From Neoroseomonas alkaliterrae (GTDB taxonomy: Bacteria > Pseudomonadota > Alphaproteobacteria > Acetobacterales > Acetobacteraceae): 64,000 nt of DNA. A program made the translations under genes and the position numbers. The notes under the pieces are model-generated. The model was given only the letters and a program-made list of their open reading frames with translations, ran no database searches and was not told the origin of the DNA. Positions 6,856 through 16,719 of this stretch are shown in pieces; within the stretch, counting starts at the first letter, position 1, and every line of letters starts with the position of its first letter. The DNA is taken from contig NZ_JACIJE010000006.1 in the NCBI RefSeq assembly GCF_014199195.1, positions 226,320 to 290,319 of the forward strand, given 5' to 3'.

Positions 6856-8493
6856 ATGGCAGAGACGATCCGCGGCGCGGACATCCTGGTGCAGGCGCTG
6901 AAGGCGGCGGGCGTCAGCCGCGTCTTCAGCCTGTCCGGCAACCACATCATGCCGGTCTATGACGCGCTGCTGGGCTCGGGCATCGCCATCATCCACACGC
7001 GGCACGAGGCGGCGGCCGTCCACATGGCCGATGCCTGGGCGCGGCTGAGCGGCGAGGTCGGCGTGGCGCTGGTCACCGGCGGGCAGGGGCACACCAACGC
7101 GGTCGCCGCGCTGCCGACGGCGCTCGCCGGCGAGGTGCCGGTGCTGCTGCTCTCGGGCCATGCGCCGCTTTCCGAACTCGGCCTCGGCGCCTTCCAGGAA
7201 CTCGAACAGGCGCGCATGGCCGAGCCGCTCTGCAAGAAGGCCCTCACCGCCGCCGCGCCGGAGACGCTCGCGCAGGAGGTCGCGGCCGCGATCCGCCTCG
7301 CGCGGTCGGGGCGGCCGGGGCCGGTGCATCTCTCCCTGCCGACCGACGTGCTCGAGGCGCGCATCGCCCCGCCCAGCATCCGCGGCCCCGCCGCCTACGC
7401 GCCCGTGCCGATGCCGCTCGCGCCCGAGAGCGCGTCGGCCATCGCCGCCGCCATCGCGCAGGCGGAGCGGCCGGTGCTGATCGTCCCGCCCGCGCTCTGC
7501 ACGCCCGCCGGACGCGCGCTGGCGGCGCGGCTCTCTGCGCGCTGCGGCCTGCCGGTGGTGCCGATGGAAAGCCCGCGCGGGCTCGCCGATCCCTCGCTCG
7601 GCGCCTATGCGCAGGCGCTGGGGGAGGCGGACCTGGTCGTGCTGCTCGGCAAGGCGCTCGACTTCACACTGCGATTCGGCCGCGCGCCCGCCATTCCCGG
7701 CGCGGCGCGCTTCGTCGTGGTCGAGCCCGATGCGGCGCTGCTCGCGCGCGCGGCGCGCGCCCTGGGCGATCGGCTGGCGCTCTCGGCGCTGGCCGGGGCG
7801 GCAGAGGCCGTGGCCGCGCTCGGCGCCGAGGATGCCCCGCTGGTCCCGCACCGCAACGCCGACTGGGCGGCGCGGCTCGCGGGCGCCATCGCCTTCCGCC
7901 CGCCGGCCTGGGAGGGGCTGGCCGGCGCGCCCGAGGGGCCGATCCATCCGGCCACGCTGTGCCACGCGCTGCGGCCCTGGCTCGCCGGGCCGGATGCGGT
8001 GCTGGTGAGCGACGGCGGGGAGATCGGGCAATGGGCGCAGGCCATACTCGCCGCCCCGGCGCGCATCATCAACGGCGTGGCGGGCGCGATCGGGCCGGCC
8101 ATTCCCTTCGCCATGGCCGCGCGCTGCGCGCGGCCCGAGGCGCGCATCCTCGCGGTGATGGGCGACGGCACCTTCGGCTTCCACATGGCCGAGTTCGACA
8201 CCGCGCATCGGCACGGCCTGCCCTTCGTCGCGGTGGTCGGCAACGATGCGCGCTGGAATGCCGAGCACCAGATCCAGCTCCGCGAATACGGCGCGGGCCG
8301 CGCCCATGGCTGCGAACTCGCGCCCGGCACGCGCTACGACCTCGTCGCCGCGGCGCTCGGCGCGCATGGGGAATTCGTCACCCGCGCGGCGGACCTCGCC
8401 CCGGCGCTGGAGCGCGCCTTCGCCAGCGGCAAGCCGGCCTGCGTGAACGTGGTGATCGAGGGCCAGCCCGCACCGGCGATCCGGATGGGCTGA
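6856..8493 (+). CDS. thiamine diphosphate-dependent enzyme (acetolactate synthase-like)
   Basis: A 545-residue ThDP enzyme of the acetohydroxyacid synthase/benzoylformate decarboxylase superfamily. The catalytic glutamate is E51 in the RHEAAAVHMA block. The GDG...N cofactor motif runs from GDG at 436-438 to N463, followed by RWN. The N-terminal PYR domain, a weak central domain and the C-terminal PP domain are all present. The start has CAGGAGG at 6844-6850. There is no small regulatory subunit next to it, so it is probably a catabolic decarboxylase or carboligase (glyoxylate-, oxalyl- or acetolactate-type) rather than IlvB. It is divergent from the SDH-like operon, with which it may share control. 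Confidence 0.82.
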   Translation: MAETIRGADILVQALKAAGVSRVFSLSGNHIMPVYDALLGSGIAIIHTRHEAAAVHMADAWARLSGEVGVALVTGGQGHTNAVAALPTALAGEVPVLLLSGHAPLSELGLGAFQELEQARMAEPLCKKALTAAAPETLAQEVAAAIRLARSGRPGPVHLSLPTDVLEARIAPPSIRGPAAYAPVPMPLAPESASAIAAAIAQAERPVLIVPPALCTPAGRALAARLSARCGLPVVPMESPRGLADPSLGAYAQALGEADLVVLLGKALDFTLRFGRAPAIPGAARFVVVEPDAALLARAARALGDRLALSALAGAAEAVAALGAEDAPLVPHRNADWAARLAGAIAFRPPAWEGLAGAPEGPIHPATLCHALRPWLAGPDAVLVSDGGEIGQWAQAILAAPARIINGVAGAIGPAIPFAMAARCARPEARILAVMGDGTFGFHMAEFDTAHRHGLPFVAVVGNDARWNAEHQIQLREYGAGRAHGCELAPGTRYDLVAAALGAHGEFVTRAADLAPALERAFASGKPACVNVVIEGQPAPAIRMG

Positions 8494-8596
8494 GGCGGCG
8501 TCTGGCCTCAGGGGGGGCGGGCGGGGCGCGTGAAGATGCCCCGCCCGTGTCCCTCGGCGCGAATGGGCGGGCTGGATGTCATGCGGCCGCCAAAAC

Positions 8597-8624
8597 TTCA
8601 ATCAAGAAAAGTATCGAATATTAT
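8597..8624 (+). promoter_or_regulatory. candidate sigma-70 promoter before the transglycosylase gene
   Basis: TTCAAT (8597-8602) and TATTAT (8619-8624) are separated by 16 bp inside an AT-rich island that contrasts sharply with the GC-rich surroundings. The -10 box matches five of six consensus bases and the -35 box only three. Transcription to the right would give a leader of about 145 nt before the ATG at 8776. Confidence 0.35.
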
Positions 8625-8775
8625 AGGCCGCATAAGAATCTGAGTATCTCCTGTCCAGGAGACTGAAAAACAACTTTGACAAAATCCTGCCATATTCCGG
8701 CTGACTGAGGGGTGATTGCGGGTCTTCGGGCGGAGGATTTGCCTGTCGGCCCATCCTGTGCTTTGAGGCGCGCCC

Positions 8776-9573
8776 ATGACGACCGCGAATGGATTGCCGG
8801 CCTCCCCCCGCCGGCGACATCTTGCGGCGCCCCCGCGCGCATTGCGGCGGGGCGTCCGTTCAACCCGGCTCCGCCTGCGCCGCCTCTGGACCCGCCTCCG
8901 CCGCGGCGCGCGCCGGCGCGTCCCGCTGCGCGTGGCCGCGCTCGCGGGCCTTCTCGCCTTCGGGACCGTCGCCTGCGCCCAGGCGGAGGCGCCGGCGCCC
9001 GTCAACGCCGCCGCCACCGCCGCGGCCGAGCCGGACGAGGGCCTTTCCCCCCGCACCGCCTGCCTCGAGGCGGCCCGCCTCGCCGAGCGCAAGCACGGCC
9101 TGCCCGAGGGCCTGCTCGTCGGCATCGCGCTGAACGAGAGCGGCCTGCACGCCCATGCGCTGAACATCGCCGGCCGCGCCTACTACCCGGACAGCCGGGA
9201 GGAGGCGCGCCGCCTGCTCCGCAGCACGCGCGCGGGCTATGTCATGGCGGGCTGCGTGCAGGTGAACGCCCGGGTGCATGCGCGTGGCGGCGAGACCTGG
9301 CCGCTCGACCCCTGGCGCGCGACCGACTGGGCCGCGGGCTACCTGCGCCAGCACTACGACACCTACGGCGATTGGGGCATGGCGGTGGTGCGCTGGCATG
9401 GCGGGAATCCGCGCATGATGACGCGCCTCGTCTGCCGCGTGCGCAGCAAGATCGAGGTCGTCGCGCCCGACAGCGGCATCTTCGCCGAACGCTGCCGCGG
9501 CACCGCCGCGCAGATGGCCCGCTTCCGCGAGAACGGCCGGGCCCTGCTCGAACTGGCCGAGGCCGCTAACTGA
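8776..9573 (+). CDS. lytic transglycosylase-like secreted protein
   Basis: A 265-residue protein with an Arg-rich N-terminus followed by a hydrophobic stretch (VPLRVAALAGLLAFGTVACA, about residues 49-68) that looks like a signal anchor. The SLT fold follows: GLPEGLLVGIALNESGL contains the catalytic Glu in the ALNESG block, then a Val-Gln-Val-Asn motif (MAGCVQVN) and a late WHGG segment. It should cleave peptidoglycan in the periplasm. The long basic region before the hydrophobic segment (about 20 Arg in 48 residues) is unusual, and an alternative start further in is possible. Its 3' end overlaps the convergent lyase gene by 8 bp. Confidence 0.75.
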   Translation: MTTANGLPASPRRRHLAAPPRALRRGVRSTRLRLRRLWTRLRRGARRRVPLRVAALAGLLAFGTVACAQAEAPAPVNAAATAAAEPDEGLSPRTACLEAARLAERKHGLPEGLLVGIALNESGLHAHALNIAGRAYYPDSREEARRLLRSTRAGYVMAGCVQVNARVHARGGETWPLDPWRATDWAAGYLRQHYDTYGDWGMAVVRWHGGNPRMMTRLVCRVRSKIEVVAPDSGIFAERCRGTAAQMARFRENGRALLELAEAAN

Positions 9574-10927
9574 TCCCCATGGACCGCGCGCGCGCCAGCA
9601 CGCGGTCCGTGAAGGCCCCCGCGCTGCCGAGATAGGCCGCGGGATCGGTCATCCGCGCGATCGCCGCGGCATCGAGCCGGGCGGAGACGCGCGGATCGCG
9701 CAGCAGCGCCTCGGTCAGGCCGATGCCCTCGGCGATGGCGAGGTCGCAGGCGTCGTTGACGATGTGATGCGCCTCGCCGCGGCCGAAGACCGGGGCGAGG
9801 CCCATCATCACCGCCTCGGACACGATCAGCCCCTGCGTGGCATCGAGGTTGCGCCGCATGCGCGCGGCATCCACCACCAGCCCCTCGGCGAGGAAGCGCG
9901 CCTGCGCCACCGCGCCATGGGCGAGCAGGAAGGCCTGCGGCAGCGCCAGCAGCTCGGCCTGCCAGGGGCCGGTGCCGCGCTCGAAATCCTGTGCCATGGC
10001 CGCGAGCATCTGCGGCACCAGCGCATGCACGCCGCGCGACTGCGAGAGGATGTATTCGCAGGCGATCGGGTTGCGCTTCTGCGGCATGGTGGAGGAGCCG
10101 CCGCGGCCGCGCACATGCGGTTCGCTGACCTCGGCGACCTCGTTCTGCATCATCAGCATCACGTCGGTCGCGATCTTCGAGAGCGCGCCGCACAGGATGC
10201 CGAGCCAGCAGGCGGCCTCGGCGAGGCCGTCGCGCGCGACATGCCAGGGAATGTCCGCTTCCGCGAGATCGAGTTCCTTCGCCAGTTCCCGCGTGACGGC
10301 CAGGCCCTGATCCCCGAGCGAGGCGAGCGTCCCCGCCGCGCCGCCGAAGGACAGGCGCAGCGCGCGTTCCCGCACGCGCGGCAGCGCATCCAGCGAGGCC
10401 AGCAGCGGCGAGAGCCACACCGCGACCTTGTAGCCGAAGGTCACGGGGAGCGCGTGCTGGAGATGCGTGCGCCCGGCCATCACCGTGTCGCGGTGCGCCT
10501 CGGCCATGCGTGCGAGCGCGGCGCAGGTCGCGCGCAGGTCGGCCTCGATCAGCGCGAGCCCGTCGCGGACCTGCAGCACCAGGCCGGTGTCCATGATGTC
10601 CTGGGTCGTCGCGCCCCAATGCGTCCAGCGCCCGGCATCCGGGCCGGCGAGGGCGCTCAGCTGCTTCACCAGCGCGACGACGGGATAGCCGGTGTTGCGC
10701 GTCGCCGCCGCCATCGCCGCGCGGTCGAGCCGGGTGGCATCGGCCGCCGCGGTGATGGCGGCGGCCGCCTCGGCCGGGATGATGGACAGCCGCGCCTGCG
10801 CGCGCGCGAGCGCCGCCTCCACGTCCAGCATGCGCTGGAGGAAGGCGTCCTCGCCCATGGCCGCGCGCATCGCATCGGTGCCGTAGAGCGCGCCGAGCAC
10901 GGCGCCGTCGGCGGGATTCACGGGCAT
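9566..10927 (-). CDS. adenylosuccinate lyase/3-carboxy-cis,cis-muconate cycloisomerase family protein (PcaB-like)
   Basis: A 453-residue member of the fumarase/aspartase fold superfamily. The signature loop GSSTMPQKRNP is at 277-287, the TTQD block near 107-110 and the general-base region RTHLQHA near 153-159. The Gly-rich LSFGGAAGTLASLG segment after residue 190 is typical of PcaB and related lyases. PcaB lactonises carboxymuconate in the protocatechuate pathway, but no other pca gene is visible here, so another argininosuccinate- or adenylosuccinate-type C-N or C-C lyase reaction is possible. It precedes the formaldehyde dehydrogenase-like gene on the same strand. Confidence 0.8.
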   Translation of the reverse strand: MPVNPADGAVLGALYGTDAMRAAMGEDAFLQRMLDVEAALARAQARLSIIPAEAAAAITAAADATRLDRAAMAAATRNTGYPVVALVKQLSALAGPDAGRWTHWGATTQDIMDTGLVLQVRDGLALIEADLRATCAALARMAEAHRDTVMAGRTHLQHALPVTFGYKVAVWLSPLLASLDALPRVRERALRLSFGGAAGTLASLGDQGLAVTRELAKELDLAEADIPWHVARDGLAEAACWLGILCGALSKIATDVMLMMQNEVAEVSEPHVRGRGGSSTMPQKRNPIACEYILSQSRGVHALVPQMLAAMAQDFERGTGPWQAELLALPQAFLLAHGAVAQARFLAEGLVVDAARMRRNLDATQGLIVSEAVMMGLAPVFGRGEAHHIVNDACDLAIAEGIGLTEALLRDPRVSARLDAAAIARMTDPAAYLGSAGAFTDRVLARARSMGIS

Positions 10928-10979
10928 GGCATCACCTCTCGCATGTCGGCGCGGAGGAAAGCCCGGCCCGTGGCCTCGA

Positions 10980-12092
<1,113 letters not shown>

Positions 12093-12153
12093 GCGGCGGG
12101 ACTCCGTGAACGGGGGCGGCAGGATGGTCCGCGGGCCTGCCTCCGCGCAACCG

Positions 12154-13476
12154 TCAGCCCAGGGCGCGCACCAGCGCGAGCGACAGCCACGGAAAGGCCA
12201 CGCAGACCGCGAGCCGCAGAAGGTCCGTCGCCACGAAGGGCAGCACCCCGCGATAGGTCGCCATGATCGGCACGTCGCGCGCGAGGCCGCTGACCACGAA
12301 CACGTTCAGCCCCACCGGCGGCGCCGTCAGCCCGATGCCGACCGTGATCAGCACCAGGATGCCGAACCAGATCGCCGTCTCCTCCGTCGTCAGGCCGAAT
12401 TCGAGCGCCGTGATGACGGGAAAGAACACCGGCAGGGTCAGCAGCATCATCGCGAGCTCGTCCATCACCGCGCCGAGGACGAGATAGACCACGAGGAAGG
12501 CGACCAGCACGCCATAGGGCGGGAAGCCCTGCTCGCTCACCCACAGCGCCAGCAGCGCGGGCGCCTGGCTCAGCGCGAGGAAGGCGTTGAACACCTCGGC
12601 CCCGAGCAGGATGACGAAGATCATCGCGGTGGTCTCCGCGGTCGCCTTCAGGCTCTCGATCACATGGCGCGGGCGCAGCGTCCGCCGCGCGAGCCCGACG
12701 AGCAGCGTCGCGATGCAGCCCACCCCCGCGCTCTCGGTGGGCGTGAAGACGCCGCCATAGATGCCGCCGACCACCACCACCGCGATGGCGAGCACCGGGA
12801 TGACGTTGCGCAGCGCCTGCCGCCGCTCCGCCGCCGGCACGCGCGGCCCCGCCGGGCAGAGCGCGGGCCTTGCGCGCACCATCAGCCCGATCGCCGCGAC
12901 ATAGAAGGCGACGGCCAGGACCGCGGGGAGCAGCGCCGCCATGAACAGCCGCGCGATGTTCTGCTCGGTGCTGATGGCATAGACGACGAGGATGACCGAG
13001 GGCGGCACCAGGATGCCGAGCACGCCGCCCACCGCCACCGTGCCGGTCGCGAAGCCCGCCGCCGTGCCGTAGCGGCGCAGCTCGGGCAGCGCGGCGCGGC
13101 CCATCGTCGCGGTGGTCGCGACGGAGGAGCCGCACACCGCCCCGAAGCCCGCGCTGGCCCCGATCACCGCCATGGCGAGCCCGCCGCGCCGGTGGCCCAC
13201 CAGCGCATGGGCCGCCGTGAAAAGGTCCCGCGCCAGGCCGCCGCGCTCGGCCAGCGCGCCCATCAGGATGAAGAGCGGGATGACGGTCAGCGTGTAGTTC
13301 GCGAAGAGGAAGAAGGGCGTCGTCTTGAGGTAGGCGAGCAGCCGCGTCGCATCCACGATGTGCGCGTATCCCGCCGCGCCGACGAGAAGCATCGCGAGCC
13401 CGACCGGGCAGCGCAGCGCGAGCAGCAGCAGCAGCGCCGCGAAGCCCGCGGCGGCGAGGACGAACTCCTCGGCCAT
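12154..13476 (-). CDS. TRAP transporter large permease (DctM)
   Basis: A 440-residue membrane protein with about 12 helices, the main transport subunit of a tripartite periplasmic transporter. Family blocks are readable: the N-terminal [32 protein letters not shown], and near the C-terminus [16 protein letters not shown]. The start is ATG 13474-13476, overlapping the DctQ stop (ATGA). It forms a complex with DctQ and receives its acid from DctP. The downstream position relative to dgoK/dgoA suggests uptake of a sugar acid. Confidence 0.92.
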   Translation of the reverse strand: MAEEFVLAAAGFAALLLLLALRCPVGLAMLLVGAAGYAHIVDATRLLAYLKTTPFFLFANYTLTVIPLFILMGALAERGGLARDLFTAAHALVGHRRGGLAMAVIGASAGFGAVCGSSVATTATMGRAALPELRRYGTAAGFATGTVAVGGVLGILVPPSVILVVYAISTEQNIARLFMAALLPAVLAVAFYVAAIGLMVRARPALCPAGPRVPAAERRQALRNVIPVLAIAVVVVGGIYGGVFTPTESAGVGCIATLLVGLARRTLRPRHVIESLKATAETTAMIFVILLGAEVFNAFLALSQAPALLALWVSEQGFPPYGVLVAFLVVYLVLGAVMDELAMMLLTLPVFFPVITALEFGLTTEETAIWFGILVLITVGIGLTAPPVGLNVFVVSGLARDVPIMATYRGVLPFVATDLLRLAVCVAFPWLSLALVRALG

Positions 13477-13970
13477 CAGCCGCGGTCCCTGAGCAGCCGC
13501 CCGCCCCAGTGGAGCGCCGCGAGCCCGGTGGCCGCGAAGCCCAGGGCGCCGAGGCCGATCGCCCACCACAGCGGCAGGCCAAGCAGGCCGATCGTGGCGG
13601 TGCGGTTGGCCAGCGCCTCGGCGGCGCCCACCGCCATGCGCTCGGCCAGCACCAGCGCCACGACGCCCCACAGCAGGGACCACAGGCCGTCCATCCTGCG
13701 CGTCACCCGCCGCGGCAGCCGCGCGGTGAAACTGTCCACCATGATGTTCGCGCGCATCAGCGTCCCGTAGGCGAGGAAGCCAAGCACCGCGAGCCCGCCG
13801 CCGAGCTGCACCATCTCGACATCGCCGGTCACCGGGCCGGCGCCCGCCCAGCGCAGCAGCACCGAGGCGGTGGTCAGCAGCGCGACGCCGAGCAGCGCAA
13901 CGCCCCCCGCCAGAGCAAGGACGGTGGCGAGCCGCGCGACGGCGCCGCGCGGCGGTCCGGCCCCGGTCAT
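13476..13970 (-). CDS. TRAP transporter small permease (DctQ)
   Basis: A 164-residue protein with four hydrophobic segments, typical of DctQ. The motifs GDVEMVQLGGGLAVLGFLAYGTLMRANIMVD and a C-terminal LWWAIGLGALGFAATGL helix are characteristic. It starts at ATG 13968-13970, 16 bp after the DctP stop, and overlaps DctM by 4 bp. Confidence 0.9.
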   Translation of the reverse strand: MTGAGPPRGAVARLATVLALAGGVALLGVALLTTASVLLRWAGAGPVTGDVEMVQLGGGLAVLGFLAYGTLMRANIMVDSFTARLPRRVTRRMDGLWSLLWGVVALVLAERMAVGAAEALANRTATIGLLGLPLWWAIGLGALGFAATGLAALHWGGRLLRDRG

Positions 13971-13986
13971 GGCCCGCGCCGCGCCG

Positions 13987-15033
13987 TCAGGCGACGCCCT
14001 GGCCGTAGCGGGCGATCAGCGCGCGCGCCTCCTCGACCAGCGCGCCGCCATCCACCCCGCGCTCGCGCAGCTGGGCGATCCAGGCCTGCACCACCGGCGC
14101 GCAGGCGGCCTGCCAGCGGGCCTTCTCCTCCGCGGTGATCTCGGTGATGGCGTTGCCGCGGCGGCGGACGATCTCCTCCACCTTCGGGCCTTCCTCGTCC
14201 CACACCTTCGCCGCCATTTCCGCCGCCACCGCGCCGGAATTGGCGTCCAGCACGCGCCGCAGCTCGGCCGGCAGGCCCTCGTAGCGCGCCTTGTTCATCG
14301 CCAGCACGAAGGAGGCGACGTAGAAGGTCGGGCTGCCGGGGATGCCGACATGGTTGCGCACCATCTCGTGCAGGCGGATCGCCGGGACCACCTCCCACGG
14401 CACCACCGCCCCGTCGATCACGCCCTGGGAGAGCGCCTCGGGCACCTGCGGGATGGGCAGGCCGATCGCGGTCGCGCCGAGCGCGCGCAGCGCCTCGCCG
14501 GCCTGGCGCGTCGGGAAGCGCAGCTTGAGCCCGCGCAGGTCCTCCATCGTCCGCACCTCGCGCCGCGCATGGATCAGGCCGTGGTCGTGCGCCCAGGCGG
14601 TGATCATGTGCGTCTCGCCGAACTCGGCGCGCATGTGGCGGTCGAACAGCTCCCAGGTCACGCGCGCATTCACGCTCGCGCGCTTGTGCGCGAGGAAGGG
14701 CAGCTCGATCACCTCGATGCGCGGGAAGCGGCCGGGCGTGTTGCCGGGCAGCGTCCAGACGATGTCGGCGACACCGTCCTTCGCCTGGTCGTAGAGCTGG
14801 GGCGGCGCGCCGCCGAGCTGCATGGAGGGGAAGATCTGCACCCGCAGCCGTCCGCCCGATTCCTCGCGCAGCTTGTTCGCCCAGGGCACCAGGAAGTGGC
14901 GATGGACGTTGGAGACGGCCGGCAGGAAGTGGTGCAGCCGCAGCGTCACCTCTTGCGCGGCGGCGCGGCGCGAGGCGAGCATCGCCGGCATGGCGAGCGC
15001 CGTGGCGGTCAGCAGCAGGCGGCGTGACGGCAT
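13987..15033 (-). CDS. TRAP transporter substrate-binding protein (DctP family)
   Basis: A 348-residue periplasmic binding protein that captures an organic acid for the DctQM membrane pair. A Sec signal peptide with hydrophobic core TATALAMPAMLA ends near AAAQ (residue 27). The family segments QIFPSMQLGG, GLKLRFPTRQAGEALRALGA (with the conserved Arg that binds the ligand carboxylate) and VDGAVVPWEV are present. The start ATG 15031-15033 follows a strong GAGGGAGGGGAGG ribosome site. Location next to a KDPGal aldolase and kinase suggests a sugar acid such as galactonate. Confidence 0.9.
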   Translation of the reverse strand: MPSRRLLLTATALAMPAMLASRRAAAQEVTLRLHHFLPAVSNVHRHFLVPWANKLREESGGRLRVQIFPSMQLGGAPPQLYDQAKDGVADIVWTLPGNTPGRFPRIEVIELPFLAHKRASVNARVTWELFDRHMRAEFGETHMITAWAHDHGLIHARREVRTMEDLRGLKLRFPTRQAGEALRALGATAIGLPIPQVPEALSQGVIDGAVVPWEVVPAIRLHEMVRNHVGIPGSPTFYVASFVLAMNKARYEGLPAELRRVLDANSGAVAAEMAAKVWDEEGPKVEEIVRRRGNAITEITAEEKARWQAACAPVVQAWIAQLRERGVDGGALVEEARALIARYGQGVA

Positions 15034-15094
15034 CGGTTCCTCCCCTCCCTCTCGTGAAGCCCTGGCGGGATACGACGCCGGGCGCCGCGCCGGA

Positions 15095-15715
15095 TCAAGC
15101 GAAACCGACCGCCTCGCGCAGGGCGCGGGCCCTCGCGGCGACCGCCTCGGCGGAATCGCCCGGCCGGTAGAGCGCGGAGCCGACGCCGAACCCGGCCGCC
15201 CCGGCCGCCTTCCAGGCCGGGATGGTTTGCGCCGACATCCCGCCCACCGGCAGGATCGCCGTGCCCTTCGGCAGCACCGCGAGCAGCGCCCGGACGACCG
15301 AAGGCGAGGCCATCTCGGCCGGGAAGAGCTTGAGCGCATCCGCCCCCGCGCCGAGCAGCGCGAAGGCCTCGGCGGGCGAGAGGAAGCCGGGGCAGGCGAT
15401 CAGCCCGCGCGCCCGCGCGGCGAGCACCAGCGCCGGGTCGGCATGCGGCGTGACCATCAGCCGCCCGCCCGCGCGCACCACGCCCGCGATCTCCTCCTCG
15501 GTCGTCACGGTGCCGGCGCCGATCAGCGCGCGATCCCCGAAGGCGGCCGCGAGGCGGCGGATGCTCTCGAAGGGTCGCGGGGAGTTGAGCGGCACCTCGA
15601 TGACATTGAGCCCCTCGGCGAGCAGCGCCGCGCCGACGGCCTCCGCCTCCTCGGGGCGGATGCCGCGCAGGATGGCGACGATGGGGCAGGCGTCGAGCCA
15701 GGGGGCGAGGCTCAC
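15095..15715 (-). CDS. dgoA: 2-dehydro-3-deoxy-6-phosphogalactonate aldolase (KDPG/KDPGal aldolase family)
   Basis: A 206-residue class I aldolase that splits KDPGal (or KDPG) into pyruvate and glyceraldehyde 3-phosphate. The catalytic glutamate is in the NVIEVPLNSP block, the GAGTV phosphate/strand motif follows, and the Schiff-base lysine is in ADALKLFPAE. PLNSPRP near the N-terminus is closer to DgoA than to Eda. It starts at GTG 15713-15715, overlapping the kinase stop by 4 bp. With DgoK it completes the De Ley-Doudoroff branch of galactonate catabolism; the galactonate dehydratase (dgoD) is not in this stretch. Confidence 0.88.
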   Translation of the reverse strand: MSLAPWLDACPIVAILRGIRPEEAEAVGAALLAEGLNVIEVPLNSPRPFESIRRLAAAFGDRALIGAGTVTTEEEIAGVVRAGGRLMVTPHADPALVLAARARGLIACPGFLSPAEAFALLGAGADALKLFPAEMASPSVVRALLAVLPKGTAILPVGGMSAQTIPAWKAAGAAGFGVGSALYRPGDSAEAVAARARALREAVGFA

Positions 15716-16596
15716 CGGAGCCGCTCCGCCGCGAGGAACAGGCCCCGCGCCGCGGCATGGGCGGGCGCGGTGCGGTGCGGCACGCCGAAGGCGTCGAGCG
15801 CCTCGCCGTAGCGCGCGGTGAGGCTTTCCGCGCCGATCAGGACGACCGGCGGCGCGACGCCCTCCTCGAGCGCGGCGGCGACCTCGTGCCCGATCAGCAG
15901 GCCCGAGAGGCAGGAGGCGGCCTCGGCCTCCTCCATCTCGTCGAACAGCGCGGCGGCGCGCAGGCCGAAGAGGTGGTGCAGCAGCCCGCCGCCCTGCCTG
16001 GCGCGCGCGAGCCCGCGGGCGAAGCCGCCGGGATGGTGGGGCGCGCGGATGTCCATCATGCGCGCGAGGATCGTATGGCCCGCCAGCGCCGCGAAGGCCT
16101 CCCCCGTCAGATGCGTGCGGAAGCCGAGCACCGCGTCCCCCTTCACCTGCGCCCATTTCGAATGGCTGCCGGGCAGGCAGACGGTCGCCTCCTGCGGGCC
16201 GATCGCCGCGGCGGCGCCGAGGATCTGCGTCTCCTCCCCGCGCATCACCTCCGGCACGCCATGGGCGTCGCGGCAGGACAGGCCGGGCAGCACGCGCACC
16301 TCGGCGGCCGCGAAGGGCGCGGGAACGGCGGCGGCGGCAAGGCCATCGAGGCCGGCGGGGCAGGGGAGATAGGGCGCCTCCACCCAGCCCTGCCGGCTGC
16401 CCACCATGCCCGAGAGCAGCACGCGCCGCTCCCCCGCCGCGATCCAGTCGCCCGCGATCTCCTCGAGCATCGCGGCGAAGCCTCCCGGCTCGACCGTCAG
16501 GATGCCGCGCGGGAGGCAGCGCGTGCCGCCCAGCGCCCCGTCCGGCCCGATGCGATAGGCCCGGAGGCTCGAAGTGCCCCAGTCAACGCCGATCAT
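15712..16596 (-). CDS. dgoK: 2-dehydro-3-deoxygalactonokinase
   Basis: A 294-residue sugar acid kinase of the DgoK family, phosphorylating KDGal to KDPGal with ATP. The N-terminal IGVDWGTSSLRAY phosphate-loop strand, the GMVGSRQGW motif and the central VCLPGSHSKWA block are diagnostic. The start is ATG 16594-16596, immediately before the IGVDWGTS strand. The reading frame stays open further upstream, but the extra residues do not look like DgoK. It overlaps dgoA by 4 bp. Confidence 0.9.
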   Translation of the reverse strand: MIGVDWGTSSLRAYRIGPDGALGGTRCLPRGILTVEPGGFAAMLEEIAGDWIAAGERRVLLSGMVGSRQGWVEAPYLPCPAGLDGLAAAAVPAPFAAAEVRVLPGLSCRDAHGVPEVMRGEETQILGAAAAIGPQEATVCLPGSHSKWAQVKGDAVLGFRTHLTGEAFAALAGHTILARMMDIRAPHHPGGFARGLARARQGGGLLHHLFGLRAAALFDEMEEAEAASCLSGLLIGHEVAAALEEGVAPPVVLIGAESLTARYGEALDAFGVPHRTAPAHAAARGLFLAAERLR

Positions 16597-16719
16597 GACG
16601 CCCTTCCTCTCGCGGCGCGCCGCGCCGTTGTCGTATCCCGGGAGGAACATCAACCCCGGGTTTCATGCGCTGCCTACAGACCTGTCCGGCGCTTGTCCAT
16701 GCCGGGGGCGGCGGCCCGT

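Noticed and set aside
5692..8601. 969-codon open frame on the minus strand across the SdhC/SdhB and ThDP-enzyme region
   Set aside because: It covers the antisense of the ThDP enzyme and then runs through a shifted frame of sdhB before joining the sdhC frame; only the last 112 codons (SdhC-like) are real.
8647..8662. Hairpin TCTCCT-GTCC-AGGAGA as a terminator of the ThDP-enzyme gene
   Set aside because: No T-run follows on either strand, and it sits 150 bp downstream, inside the AT-rich leader of the next gene.
8676..8704. TTGACA at 8676-8681 as the -35 box of the transglycosylase promoter
   Set aside because: No acceptable -10 hexamer lies 16-18 bp downstream; the TTCAAT/TATTAT pair was preferred.
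9566..10927. Adenylosuccinate lyase PurB
   Set aside because: The glycine-rich segment and context fit the PcaB-like branch better; PurB would normally be near other purine genes, none of which are seen.
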